Shown: piece by piece, positions 1 through 11,610 of the stretch
Layout of the letters: each line of letters starts with the position of its first letter
Position numbering within the stretch: position 1 is the stretch's first letter
Source of the DNA: Euryodendron excelsum
Taxonomy: Eukaryota; Streptophyta; Magnoliopsida; Ericales; Pentaphylacaceae
NCBI GenBank assembly: GCA_033060915.1
Contig: CM065377.1
Location: 38,548,683 to 38,612,682 of the forward strand
Direction: 5' to 3'
Length of the DNA stretch: 64,000 nt
The notes under the pieces: generated by a model
Told to the model about the DNA's origin: nothing
What the model saw: the letters and a program-made list of their open reading frames with translations, nothing else
Databases searched by the model: none
Translations under genes and position numbers: made by a program

Positions 1-1613
1 ATAGCAGAATCTCTGGTCACTTTGTCTAGTTTTATCCACTTTTCAAAATTTTTCTAATTTCTAAATTTCTCAAAACAAACATTATTTTTCAAAAAAAAAA
101 TAACTTTCAAATAAGTGTCGTCGCTTGCATCCATTGCTTACATTCATCAACATCCACTTGCATACTTTTGCATTGCTCTCCATATTCATACTCTTGCATT
201 GACCATCCATTTTATCTTACATTTAGTTTTTCAAAAAGTTACTAAATCATTGCATTTTCTTTTGTAAGTGAACCTTTGTTCACATTTCATTTTATGTCAT
301 ATTAACTGCCATGTATGTGATGAATGAGCAGAATGGGATGTGTGCTGTTGGGTCCTTTCCTCCATTTTTAAAAATTCCATACACACTTGGTGCACTTACT
401 CGCATTTGCATCTCTGCTTAATTATCTGGTTACTACCCTTCTAGATAGAAGAGGGGATAGTATATTGACTGTAGGCGGATGTTGTGTCAGTTTCTCAACC
501 TACGGTCTCTTGATAGTTCCCCGGCTCAAACCACCAACCAAAGATGGGGTTCACACTTTTAGGGGTGGACGCCGGAGATTTGAAGGTTCGAGAACCGAAC
601 TTTTAAGAGAGCATTGGTAAACCCCCAACCTCATGCTCATGTAGCACCCCATGCATAGCCGAACCTTTGTCGGATTTAAGACACGTGTGTCAAATTCAAA
701 ACCAAGGAGGAAAGGGAGACTACTTTACTTTCCCTTATATTCTGCTCAATCCATGCTGTTGTGCTACTCAATTCCTATCGTTATGACTTTTACGTATCCT
801 TTTGCATCATAACTTCTCATGCATCTGTATTCATTTCAAAACTAGAGTTCCTAAAGTAACTCAAGTCATTGCATCTCCATGTATTTGATTACCCTCAGAT
901 GATGGCCCCAAAGCCCTTCTCGCTTAAATCAAGCCAACCAAAACTCCTAAGGGTACCAAGTGACCCTAAGGATTCATAGCATACATCAAAATCATCTCAT
1001 AAAGAGGGATCCTAATTCCTCTTCGCTCACGGAGATAGGACTGCCAAGAAAACAAGAAGCAATTAGAAATCAAGGTCTCTCACTGACCTCTATCAAATAA
1101 GGCAAATCCGAAGACTCAAGAGTAGTTTAGGATTTCAAATATAAAAATAGAATAAGTTAAAGTCCTAAGAAAAATGTTCCCTCTCCCCGTTTCAATGAAC
1201 TTTTGAAAATTACATAGATGAAAGAAATTCATCTCAATAAAATTATTATTTCTGTTGAATGAATGAGTGTACAAATGAATGACTATATGCACAGGTATAG
1301 TATTGCATAACAAGAGCAAGGCTTTATCTCTAAGGCCTGAGCCAAAACATCATAATTAATCCCCCTCGAAAGGCAAGGGCATCCTTAAGTCATGCTTTGC
1401 ATAAAACTTTCCTCAATTCAAGAACTAACATATGATCTTTTTCTTATTTTTCCTTATCTTTGCCCTCCCTTCATCTAACAAAAGGCTAGAAATAGTTTTT
1501 AGTGAGATTTGCTTATATTTCAGGTCATCATTGCTCCTAAAAAGGGGAAGAAAGGGACACAAGTACCTTCCATACCCCGAGAACCAATCCTTATCCGACA
1601 CCGAGCAGCACAA
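1..1613 (+). other. E1 untranslated leader upstream of gag
   Basis: Noncoding. It aligns by eye with the E2 leader (16310-17861): shared landmarks are a TTTTGTAAGTG block, a GTTGGG(T/C)CCTTTCCTC block, a GAACC-GACGC/CTTTTAAG block and a block ending in TCAAGAGTAGTTTAGG. The latter is followed by a pyrimidine-rich stretch ending in ATATTTCAG at 1523. GTAAGT at 264 and the CAG at 1523 could bound a leader intron of 1260 bp; the same pair in E2 is 1264 bp apart. Short ORFs here are not conserved between the copies. Confidence 0.55.
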
Positions 1614-3317
1614 ATGATGAGCGAAGGTAATACTCCAGACTAACAGAATAGTCCAATAACACTAGAAGAAGTGAATAAGATGGAGACAAAGATAGAAGAG
1701 ATGTTCAAGCTCATATAAATGATGGCCTTCAAGGGACCTATTGTGGATCCTTTAGCTTCAACAACTCTCCCCAAAGAAGCTGAGGTTATCCCGCCAAAGG
1801 TCACCCTACGTACTGACAATTCGGGTAAAAGCAAAGAAATGCCTAAAGTGGTGCACATCGAGGAAGAGGAAGAAAATAACCCTAAAACCATCCTACTGGC
1901 TACTACACCAAAAAAAGAAAGCCCAGATCTCCTCAATCTGAAGATACAAGGTCTAGAGGAGTCCCTGCGTAGCTTATAAGTTTGTGATACCTTCAATGGG
2001 ACATCTTATGACGAATTGAGCTTCTTCCCCGATCATCCGAGGCCACCCAAATCCAAAATGTCTGATTTCCAAAAATACGATGGAAGTGGAGATCCCATGG
2101 CTCATCTAAGATTACATGCAGGTGCGTTAAGTGGTCATGGGAATGATCCCAAGCTTCTAATGTAACTATTTTAGCATAGCATGTCCGAGTCTGCCTTGTA
2201 ATGGTTTGCCCGCCTAAATTTGAGGACAATAACAACTTGGAACGAGCTGGTCATAGCCTTCTGATCACAGTACCGACACAACAGTGACCTTACCTTAGAT
2301 AGATGTGCCCTAATGATGATGACCCAAGTTGAAAAGGAAAGTTTCAAAAGCTATGCTCTAAGGTGAAGAAAGGCAACTGCTCAAGTTAACCCCCCACTGG
2401 TAGAGAAAGAATATGTGCAGCTATTTGTGAATACCTTCCAGGGCCTGTATTACGAACGACTATGCCTAAGCATTGGGAAGAGTTTCTCTAAATTAATAAT
2501 GTAAGGAGATCCAAGATCTCTTTGATAGCAAAGTCATCAACACTCAGGAAGCAAAGCTGGCCCTGTACCTAATGTTACACCCAATCGCCTATCGGATCAT
2601 GCCGTCAACATAATTACGGAAGGAGAAGCAGATCCAAATAGAACCATAGCTGCAGAGTATTTCGAAGGAGAGTCAGAAACTGAGAAAGAAAGTGACTGGG
2701 AAGAAAAGCCACCACCATTCCCTATCTATCTTTACAACTCAAATAGAAAGTAAGATCCCCTTGACCAACCAATGGAAGAACCCATGGAGGACACCCCCAC
2801 TGGTACCGTGTTTGCTAATGGTTGGGGAGATGAATTCTTGCACCCTAAATATGCTGTGGATGAGCATCGTTTAGTAAAGGACCTCTTTAATTGTGAGAAT
2901 ATGAGCTAGGGCATCAGTGAACCAAAAATATCTATAGCACCATTTGAATTCAAGGAGGGTGATCTAGCTAGCCTATTTGCTGAAATTGATCAAGAGGAAG
3001 TTGAAAAGGATAAAGCCAAAGAAAAGCAACTGAAAGTCCTAGGAGTAAACTTGGGCACAAGACACAAGGAAGCAATAGAGCATGAGCAAGAAAAGACCAA
3101 GCAACCGAAAGAGACCTGTCAGGGTTCCCAAGACCTGATAAGTAACCCTAATGTTCAAGTTGGAAGAGAAGAAGGAAAAGGAGGCATCCACAATTACACT
3201 GTGATCACTCATCTCTACCATTCTGCAATCAACATTTCAATCTGTCCAGCACAGTCTAAAGAAGAAATTGGGGAGTGGAGCATGGAAGAGGCAGGCGTGG
3301 TCCCAAAACCCGCCTAA
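1614..3317 (+). pseudogene. Broken gag of E1, zinc knuckle deleted
   Basis: Remnant of a Gag capsid protein. The ATG at 1614 (ATGATGAGCGAAGG) sits where the E2 gag ATG sits. Conserved Gag pieces are visible between 1990 and 2500: PRPPKSKMSDFQKYDG, then a region equivalent to PKLLMQLFQHS, then ATAQVNPPL and FVNTFQGLYYERL. Stops interrupt it at the first line (ACTCCAGACTAA), at 1977-1979, around 2162-2175, at 2199 and near 2500, several of them at Gln codons of the E2 copy. Near 2500 the reading jumps from the residues LIM to EIQDLFDSK. Relative to E2 about 430 bp are missing, and with them the whole zinc knuckle. The tail is acidic and ends in GVVPKPA at 3315. Not translatable as one protein. 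Confidence 0.8.
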
Positions 3318-5374
3318 AGGGATAACCAACAAAGGGATGTTCTTTTTCCAAACTCTGCATTTACTTTTTGTTAATTCTACTTCATAAATCAAGAGCCTAG
3401 CATGTACATAAAATCCTTGAAATAAAAAAGAGTTTGAAGTTTATGATTATCATCTTCTATGAATGTTTTTTTCTTTAGAAGTCTCCTTTTGGGTTATGCT
3501 TTGACTTGAAGGGGATGAATAGTACGCACATCCTCACCAGTGGGAACCACTTCCGACCCAAAGGGAGGAAAGACTGAAGAAAGAAAAGACAAAGTGGATC
3601 ATAGAAAAAGGGCAACACCCGAAGGATGTCATGACAAAGCAACCGGCAGTTAGACCCTCAAAAGGAAGAGAAGCCATTATTTCAAATTCCCTAAGTAGCA
3701 AAGCAGTTCCTTTAATCAGCCCACTTGAGCCGCAAGTGATTTTCATTCAAATACCCTAACCATGAACTACCCCCCACACCGGGGCCAGCACGGGTAATGG
3801 AACATTTCAACTAGCATTCACCTGCCTTAAAGGATGTCGCTAAAATTCTATGGTTGAACTTCATAGACTAAGCAATCTTGTCTGAAAGGAAGAGAGGCCA
3901 TCTATTCTTCTACTATGCAGTTAAAAATTTTCTCTTGAAAAACCCATTTTAAGCCAATTACATTCATTTGAAAAACTCGACCTAGTGATCACTGCCTATA
4001 AAGGTTGAAAGTAGAATTTGAAAGAAATAAGCAAAAGAAGAAACACGGGCTGGAGAGATTACAAAGGTGAAACCAAAAAAGAAGAGAGGAAAAGAAAAAA
4101 AAAAGAGACATGAAGCAAAAGAAAGCCACCTCACACATTCAAAGAAGGGAAAAACAGTATAGTACCTGGAAAAAGAAAAGGAAAAAAAAAAAAAAAAAAA
4201 AAAGAGAAAGACACAAGAAGCACCATGAGAAACCAGTAAAGACGTTGTAGTTAACAATGCTGGGGCAAAGAAAAGAGAAATGACGAACCCAAGACATGGC
4301 AAAAGTTTGAACAGAAGCAAAGCAAACACCCAAAAGTATAACAAATAGAAAAAGAAGAGAAGGCAATAAACAAGTCCTAAAAAAAAGCTGACAACAGTGA
4401 TCACAGGTTAGTAACAAACTCGGGAAAAGTGAAACACAGTGGGCCTTTAACATCCATTCATTCAAAAATCCCATAACCAAGCCATATTACAACCCGAAAT
4501 AAAGCCACCTCAGATTAGAGAAGATTGTTTAGTCTAAATAAGTTCAAAAAAGAATAGCGACATCTAAAAAGGAAGATGAATAAAATGGCAAAAACCTATT
4601 CAAGGTTATGTAACCCTCGTTGGAAATAGAAAAATTATTTGAGCCTGTGTACCCTTCATCTCTTGTAAACCCCGAGCCTAGCCTACATTACGATCCAAAG
4701 TAAAGTCTTTTCAAATTGAGGATGGAAATTGCCCCCTCCTTTGCTAAAAGCTACTTCAGTTGTTGGCTGGAGACTTCACTAGACCAAATATAAAATCCCC
4801 AAGAGGAAGTCGAGAGAGCTACAGGTAAGATTTTTCTTTTCAAATAAGGCAGGAGAGAGATAGGTCCGAAAATTGAAACCATGAGAATGGGGCAACTACT
4901 ATCCCATCACATCAGGAAAATGGCAAAACCAAGAAGGGAAACCTCGAGAGAAGAGCAAAAGTTAAAAAGGGCAAGCTCACTGTTGACATTTAGTTAAACC
5001 AAAAGCTTAGAGCCTACCTTGGGGCCTATTTTTATGAACTTATGCATCTGTGGGTTTCGTCATTCCCAAACTTTGCTTAAACCTGTATATGCGACAGTGC
5101 TCAAATAGTTTTCATATCTATCTAAAGCTTGTACATATCCATAATTTTTTGTGTACATTATGATTCATGCATTCCTATGCATATATATTCTTACTTTTTA
5201 TTTTTCCTGTGCATTAAAAATAAAACAAATTATCATCCCATGCAAAATGTAAAATCAGCATACAATCATTATCCATAAAGGCTAGGCTAACACACGGCTC
5301 GAAAACATAAACGCATATACATAAAATTGTAAGTCTGACAAAGCTAAAACTATATCACAGAAGGAAAGAGGTGT
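3318..5374. other. E1 spacer between gag and antisense PMD gene, no pol
   Basis: Two kilobases in which an autonomous element would carry protease, reverse transcriptase, RNase H and integrase. I find no such motif in any frame. The stretch is purine-rich on the plus strand (A/G runs at about 4075-4215), which makes Phe- and Ser-rich apparent ORFs on the minus strand that should be ignored. It aligns in patches with E2 19776-21790, for example TTGACTTGAAGGGGATGA near 3505 against TTGACTTGAAGGGATGA near 20110. Confidence 0.6.
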
Positions 5375-5468
5375 CTCAGGGAGCAGGATCGTCATCCAAA
5401 TCAAAGTCTCCAATATCTGGCATATACAAAGGAGGCTGACTGGAAGAAGCTCCAGCATCATAAGGACC

Positions 5469-5557
5469 CTGACCAAGAAGAACAAGAAGAAAGAAAATCA
5501 GCATCAGAACACCAAAAAAACATAAAGAAAATGAAAAATGAATCATAAGTAGCATAC
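5469..5557 (-). other. Candidate 89-bp intron in E1 antisense PMD gene
   Basis: Donor GTATGC (5557 downwards), pyrimidine-rich tract TTCTTGTTCTTCTTGG and acceptor CAG (5469). The downstream reading frame gives YDAGASSSQPP and an acidic C-terminus like that after the E2 intron. Splicing is inferred from two copies, not from transcript data. Confidence 0.55.
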
Positions 5558-6220
5558 CTAGTAAGCCTCCATCAGAGATATACGAGTAGTTAAAGAATCT
5601 ACCTCAATACGGTACTAATCTTGAGCCTGACAAGCTGCTACATACTCCTCCTGAGAAACAAACCCCTAGGCCTGACGCCACAACTCAACCACCTCATGAC
5701 TGGCCACCTGTCCTCCAACCACCAGATCTAGCTGGGTAAAGGCACCAATAGATCTCGTCCTAAAATGAACCTCATAATCCACACTAGGCAAAAGCAAGAA
5801 GCTGTCGCCAGGCACCCCAACTATATAAGGAATCTCAACCCCGGCTCAATAAAACCCAAACATATACTAAGGAGGTTCCTTAGCAGCGCAAAAGTCAGTA
5901 TGCAGCTACCTCGAATGACACTCCCCCAAGTACGTCTCCCATGAAAGGTGGCCTCAAAAAATAACCCGTAACCTAGACAAAAGGATGAGGTCCCTCATAC
6001 AGGCATACTGGGGAGACCGGGAGTAAGGTACCCAAGTCACATCCTGAGGTCTTAACAACTCCAGGCTAGCCCGGAGAGTGACAAAATCTGTAAGCAAAAA
6101 CCATTGGACTACCTACTTCTAGCCCACCTCGTGGCTCGTGGAAATGCATTTGCAGCTAGTACCTCTAGCCAGTGCACTGGCAAGTACTCATAACTCCACC
6201 ATATCATAAAAGGCCAGAAC

Positions 6221-6225
6221 CTAAT
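6221..6225. repeat. Left target-site duplication of E2 (CTAAT)
   Basis: CTAAT before the LTR start pairs with CCAGT after the LTR end at 30114-30118. The two mismatches are both transitions, as expected from decay of an old 5-bp duplication. Removing E2 and one copy rejoins the E1 PMD reading frame without a shift. Confidence 0.7.
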
Positions 6226-6505
6226 TGTAAGCACACAATTTTTGAACGCTCGGCAGTCTACGATCCGTCCAGACTCGTACTCAAGTCAATATGGACGTAT
6301 TCCAATCGAAATCAACTCTCTAAGTCTAATCCCGTCTATCCATCGCTTCGCAGGCCCACCAACCCAAGTAGAGGCAAAATGATCGAAATGCCCTTAAGGG
6401 CATTGTTCGGTCCAATTCCAAATCAGGGGTGTCTTTCCAAAGACGGTAAGTCCCCTTTCCAATTCCAAATCAGGCACGTTTTTCTGAAGACGGTAAGTCC
6501 CCTTT

Positions 6506-6510
6506 CCATA
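6506..6510. repeat. Left target-site duplication of solo LTR (CCATA)
   Basis: CCATA immediately left of the solo LTR. An identical CCATA follows its right end at 11359-11363. Confidence 0.9.
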
Positions 6511-9500
6511 TGTCGTGCTCAAATTTTTCGCACTTGAGGAATACACACACAAGCGAAAAAAATACTGTACTCTCTTATTAGAACTCATCCTCCTAGAAAA
6601 ATGAGTGTGACTAGGTTTGAATTGAAAATTGATTTGAATAAAGGGCTTTTAGAGAACATTTGAGGCCGCCACCTAACTTGATTAAGGTGAGTTAGGTCAC
6701 CTAAAAACTAAGCACAATCCAAAAACTACACTTAGAGTTTTTGAAAACGATTTTTGAAAATACTACCTCTAGAGAGGGTTTTCAAGAAAATAGGTTGTTT
6801 GGCAACCTTTGGAAAAATTTTAAGCCCTTTTTTAAAATAAACTCCATTTTGGTCTTTGAAAACAGTGATTCTAGGTTCGAAGGTTGGTTACGCGTAGCGA
6901 AGACACACTAAGCCATCACCCTACCCCACCCTTGCGGTACCTACATGTCTATTTACCCTAGATTCACTTATGAGAGTCTTCAACTAACAAATGTTCAATC
7001 TTATTTACTTTAGAAAAGAAATGTTTAAAAAGAAACTAACATGATGCATGATGTGCAAGTGCAAGAAAAGAGAGTTGGAAAATAGATTTGGAAATAGATT
7101 GATTTGAAAGAAATTTGAAAAGATAAATTTGAAATTGGAAAGTTTTAGAAATTGGAAATAGAGATTTGGAAATAGAAATTTGAAATTGGAAGTTTGAAAT
7201 AGATTATGGAGTTGGAGATTTGAAAAAGGTTGTGGAATTGGAAATTTGAAAAAAGTTGTGACCGCACCCATGAGGGTTGCCTATGTATCCTTTTTGTGGA
7301 AGCAAGTCAGTCATAGTTCGGACAAGAGTCTGATAGAAAATAGAAGATTTGAAATGAAAGAAGAAGTTGAATTGGAATTTGGATTTGATTTGAAGTTAGA
7401 ATAGAGGATTGGAAATTGGAATTGATGGATTAGGAAATTGATTTGGAAAGATAGAAATTGAAAGAGGGATTTGGAGTTGTTTTGGAAAGATTGAGATTTA
7501 GGAAACCTAGACTTAGGAAGATAGGATTTAGGAAGGACTCGAGGTTTAGGAAAGATTTGACTCGAATGTTGGACTTGGAAGATTGGACAAAGAATGGATT
7601 TAGGAAAGATTCAAATTAGGAAAAGTTCGAATTAGGAAAGCTTCGTTTTAGGAAAGTTCCATTTTAGAAAATTTTTTAAATAAGAAAGGTTTCATTTTAA
7701 GAAAGTTTTGAAATTGAAAAGTTTTGATTTAAGAAATATTTGAAAGTTAGAAAGTTTCAACTTAAGAAAGTTTTGAATTTAGAAGGATTTGAAATTTAGA
7801 AAGTTTGGAATTTAGAAAGTTTGGAAGTTTAGAAAGATTTCAAAAGATAGATTTGGAAAGTTAAGACTTGGAAAGGGTGGAATTAGGAAATAATTTGAAT
7901 TAAGAAAGATTTAGAAACTTAATGTTTAAGGAAAAATTTGAAAATTTTGGAAAACTTATGGTTTAGGAAGGTACTACATTAGGAAAGAGTTGAATTAGAT
8001 TTAGCTTCCTAAAGGGGAGATTGAATTTGGCATGAATTTGGAAAGATGGAGTTTTAGAAATCCTAGATTCGAAAATCTATAGTTTTAACGTAGAAAAGGG
8101 GTTTTGGAAATATATATAGTTTTGATATAGAAAACAAGAAGTTTTGGAAACCTAGGTTTTGAGGCCAAAATAAGGAATTGGAAATTATGTTTTTTGTGGA
8201 GGAAAATTAGGGTTTCCTAATTGTTGGCTCTAGGGCTTAACTTAGGCTCTAAGGAAAGAGTTTTTGGAAAGTGAATTTTTAGAAAGGAAGATTTTTGGAA
8301 GGAAATCCTAGAGAGTAGTTTCTAGAAAGGGAGTTTTGAAAAAAGAATTTTTGGAAAGATTTTTGGAAGGAGATTGTTGAAAAGAGTTTTTAGGAAAGAG
8401 ATTTTTGGGAAGAGTTGTTTAGGAAGGAAACGTAAGGAGCGTTTTTAGGAAAGAAATTTTGAAGAGAGTATTTTGGAAAGGAGTTGAAAAGGAGTTTTTG
8501 AAAAATAAATTTTTGGAGAGAGTTTTCGAAAACAACTTTGGAAAGGAGATTGGAGAGAGTTTTTAGAAAGCATGTTGGAAAAGAGATTCTTAGGAGGAGA
8601 TTTTTTTTAGAAGAGTTTTTTAGAAAGCATATAGAATACCTCACTTTCCTAAAGCGATTCTAACCATAAGAAGATTAGATCCACTTTAAGATAGTGGTTT
8701 TGAAAACAACTATGTTTTAAAAATAGGGACCATATTAGTCACTTTAAATGTAATACTTTCTTAAAGCAACCCCAGCTATGAAAAGGCTAGAATCACCTTA
8801 GGATTGTGGTTTTAAAAACAAGTTTTGAAAAAGAAAGATTTTGATGTAAGTTTTTGAAAACAAGTTTAATGCAAGCTTTTGAAAACAAGTATAAAACAAA
8901 CTTTGGAGAAATGCAAGATCATGATATGCACAATGCAAATTGGGTCGTAAACATACAAGGTTAAAGGCTTCACCACATAATTAAGGGGGCCGAACCCACA
9001 TGGTCTCCGATTAGACTAAAAGAAAGCCCCCAACACGGTGACTTTCTAATAGCCTAATCCTACACATGGACCAGGAATTTCCTTGTGTCAAGCATGCAAG
9101 AAGGGGGGGAAGAACATGGGGGATTAAGATAGAAGAAAACCCAAGTGGGTTAGGAGAGAGAAGAGAGGGGGGAAGATGCATAAACATAAATAAAAAGCCT
9201 ACCTTGTGTCTTCTTTATTTTGCTTAGCTTTACGCGCTTTGCTTTGCTTGTCTTGCTTCGGTTTTTACTTCAGTCTTCGTCTTGATCTTCATCTTAATCT
9301 TCGAGTTTTTGCTTCGACCTTCAAGAGCTTCAGATTGCAGCACTTCAAGTCTTCAGTGGAGGCTTTGGAGGCTAGTGTATGAGTGTATAGAAGTGTATGT
9401 GAGTGTATAGGAGGCTAGGATTTGTGTATGGAGGCTAGGGTTTGGGAAACCTAAAGGAGACTAGGGTTTTGAGAGGCTACAAGCTCTGTATATCGAAAAG

Positions 9501-9550
9501 TAGAGTTTTTAGACTGAGTTTGCGTACCTCTTTCATGCTGGAGGAGGCTC

Positions 9551-9562
9551 TGTATTTATAGA
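9551..9562 (-). promoter_or_regulatory. TATA box of solo LTR
   Basis: On the minus strand TCTATAAATACAGAGCC, identical in core to the TATA regions of both E2 LTRs. It lies 16-17 bp downstream of the last dyad of the 38-bp array. Confidence 0.7.
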
Positions 9563-9577
9563 CAAAGGAATGACCTA

Positions 9578-9673
9578 GCGCCTGTTGCAGTGGTGCTAGG
9601 CCAAAAATGCTTCTCGCGCCACTAGGAGTGGTGCGAGGCCAAATATTGGCTTGGCGCCACTACTAGTGGCGTC
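9578..9673 (-). promoter_or_regulatory. Three 20-bp dyads at 38-bp spacing, solo LTR
   Basis: Plus-strand units are GCGCCTGTTGCAGTGGTGCT (9578), GCGCCACTAGGAGTGGTGCG (9616) and GCGCCACTACTAGTGGCGTC (9654). Starts are exactly 38 bp apart. The middle and last units are strong inverted repeats. The array sits directly upstream of the minus-strand TATA box. Confidence 0.8.
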
Positions 9674-10929
9674 AGCCAGTTAGGAAAGTTTTAAGGTCAG
9701 CAAGCAACGCATCTTGAGAAGATTTGGGCGCCTGTACTAGTGACTACCATGCAATTTTTAGTCTAGATTCACTAGGAGTGACTCCAGAAAGCCCAGGAAG
9801 GACTTAAGGGACCGAGAATGGCCCGGAAGGCTAGAAAGGGACAAGAACCCTTAGAATAGAGTCCCAGAGGTGTTAGCCTAGAAAAAGGATGACAAGAATT
9901 GTCGGAAGGGTTGACCAAGCCATTAGGGGCAAAACAGTCAACTGGATCGAAAAGTTACCGGGACGGACTCAGAACATCCCGGAAGAAGACTCGAGATTTA
10001 GAAACATCATTTAGAATGTTCCCAAAGGCTACCGGCTTGATAACCAGAGCCGATGTGGTCAGAAAATGCGACCGGCCCACTAGGGGCAAAACGGTCATTT
10101 TGCACCGGGTTTGCCGAAACTGACTCGAAATGATCTGGAAAGATAAAGGAAGGTCGGGAATACTATAAAAAGCATTCTTCAGAGGTTACCGGTTTGATAC
10201 CCAGAGCCAGTGCGGCTAGAAAAGGCGATCGGCCCACCAGGGGCAAAACGGTCATTTTACACCAAGTTTACTGGAACTGACTCGAAATGATCTGGAAAGA
10301 TAATGGAAGGTCGGGAAATTATAAAAAGCATTCTCGGGAGGTTACCGATTTGATACCCAGAGCTAGTGTGTTCCCCAGGGCATTCGGATACTTAGGGGCA
10401 AAATGGTCATCTTGACCGGAAAGTCTTGAAACTGGCTCGAAACTGACTGGAAGGCACATAATCATACCGGATTGCTTTTAGGACAATCATGGAAGGGTGG
10501 ACTTATCATTCTGAGGACTTATGTGTGTTCTCGAGAGACACGCCGAAAAATGGCCCTAGGGGCAATTTGGTCAGTTTTTACCAAAGTGGACTAGTAGACA
10601 CTGGTGTTAACCTGGGTTTTGAGTGTTTCCACCACTCTGACGGCAGTCTCATGATACAAGGTTTTGTTGGCAATTCCCTATATTGACCTACTTACGAGTA
10701 TTTTCGATACTCTGACGGTTGCGATGTTTGTGAGTATTTCTACTACTCTGACGGTTCGTGATCATTCCCGAGACTGCCAAATCTTGGAAAGCTGCTAAAG
10801 GGACTTAGCGCCTGAGAAGTCAATTTTCTCGAAAGGCGTGCTGAAACAGACATTTCTGCATTGGCAGGCTAGCAGGCGCCAAAGGTGGAACGTTCTACCA
10901 TATAGGGGACTTGGGGTCTCGTCCCAGTC

Positions 10930-11165
10930 GATAGGTTTAAAAGGGACTTACCGTCTTCGGAAAGATGCGCCTATTGGAATATGGAAAGGGGACTTACCGT
11001 CTTCGGAAAGACACACATATTGGAATATGGAAAGGGGACTTACCGTCTTCGGAAAGACGTGCCTGATTTGGAATTGGAAAGGGGACTTACCATCTTCGAA
11101 AAGACATTCTTGATTTGGAATTAAAAAGGGGACTTACCGTCTTCGGAAAGACACACCTGATTTGG
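10930..11165 (-). repeat. 47-bp hairpin array in solo LTR
   Basis: Minus-strand copies of the unit that contains GTCTTTCCGAAGAC and is followed by GGTAAGTCCCCTTTCC; at least five units. Same position in the LTR as in both E2 LTRs. Confidence 0.75.
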
Positions 11166-11358
11166 AATTAGAACGAACAATGCTCCTAAGGGCATTTCAG
11201 TTATTTTGCCTCTATTTGGCCCTAGTGGGCCCACGAAGCAATGGATAGATTGGATTAGACTTTGAGAGTTGATTTCAATTGTAATACGTCGATCTTGACT
11301 TTAGTACAAGGCTAGACAAACCGTAAACTGCCAAGCAGTAAAAAATGAGGTGCTTACA

Positions 11359-11363
11359 CCATA
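11359..11363. repeat. Right target-site duplication of solo LTR (CCATA)
   Basis: Identical to 6506-6510. E2 LTR sequence resumes directly after it. Confidence 0.9.
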
Positions 11364-11610
11364 CTACCACAGGCGCGTCTTTCTGAAGATGGTAAGTCCC
11401 CTTTCAAATTTGAAATCAGGCACATTTTTCCAAAGACGGTAAGTCCCCTTTTCAATTCCAAATCGGGTATGTCTTTTCAAAAACGGTAATTTCGCATTTC
11501 ATATTCCAATCAGCACGTCTTTTTGGAGACAGTAAATCCTCTTTCCAATTCCAACAGGCACATCTTTTCGAAGACAGTAAGACCCCTTTCCAATTCCTTT
11601 TCCAATTCCA
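11364..11610 (+). repeat. 47-bp hairpin array in E2 5' LTR
   Basis: Tandem units of about 47 bp, each with a GTCTT-N4-AAGAC type stem followed by GGTAAGTCCCCTTTC and AATTCCAAATCAGGCAC. The array begins left of the solo LTR (6404-6510) and continues here, which confirms that the solo LTR split it. Confidence 0.8.

Larger units (their letters stand above)
5375..6225 (-). pseudogene. Antisense plant-mobile-domain gene of E1, C-terminal half
   Basis: Read on the minus strand from 6225. The first residues are FWPFMIWWSYEYLPVHW, which continue the PMD fold cut off at 30114; E2 has FWPFLVWWSYEYLPV at the same place. Then comes a stretch recognisable as the end of a PMD (DFVTLRASLELL and VTWVPYSR), and a Val/Glu-rich segment ending in RISLMEAY. 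A GTATGC donor at 5557 and a GGTCAG acceptor at 5469 remove an 89-bp intron. The last exon reads GPYDAGASSSQPP and an acidic tail to a stop at 5375-5377. E2 has an intron of almost the same length at the same place. Several in-frame stops show that the gene is dead. The break at 6225 is the E2 insertion site. Confidence 0.8.
6511..11358 (-). mobile_element. Solo LTR (4848 bp) of the E2 family, inserted in E2 5' LTR
   Basis: Read on the minus strand it starts TGTAAGCACC at 11358 and ends GCACGACA at 6511, the family's terminal sequences. It has no internal region and is bounded by perfect 5-bp duplications CCATA, so it is the product of LTR-LTR recombination of a later insertion. It contains the same modules as E2 LTRs in reverse: hairpin array (about 11165-10930), dyads at 9673, 9635 and 9597, TATA at 9560, then low-complexity sequence. 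It lies opposite to the E2 LTR around it, so the two form a long inverted repeat. Confidence 0.93.

Noticed and set aside
3982..4480. Overlapping minus-strand ORFs rich in Phe, Leu and Ser
   Set aside because: They are the complement of a purine-rich tract, show no domain and are not kept in E2.
7005..8644. Phe/Asn-rich ORFs in the solo LTR
   Set aside because: Low-complexity TTCCAAA/TTTGGAA sequence produces them; the same happens at 27875-28087 and 37814-38038.
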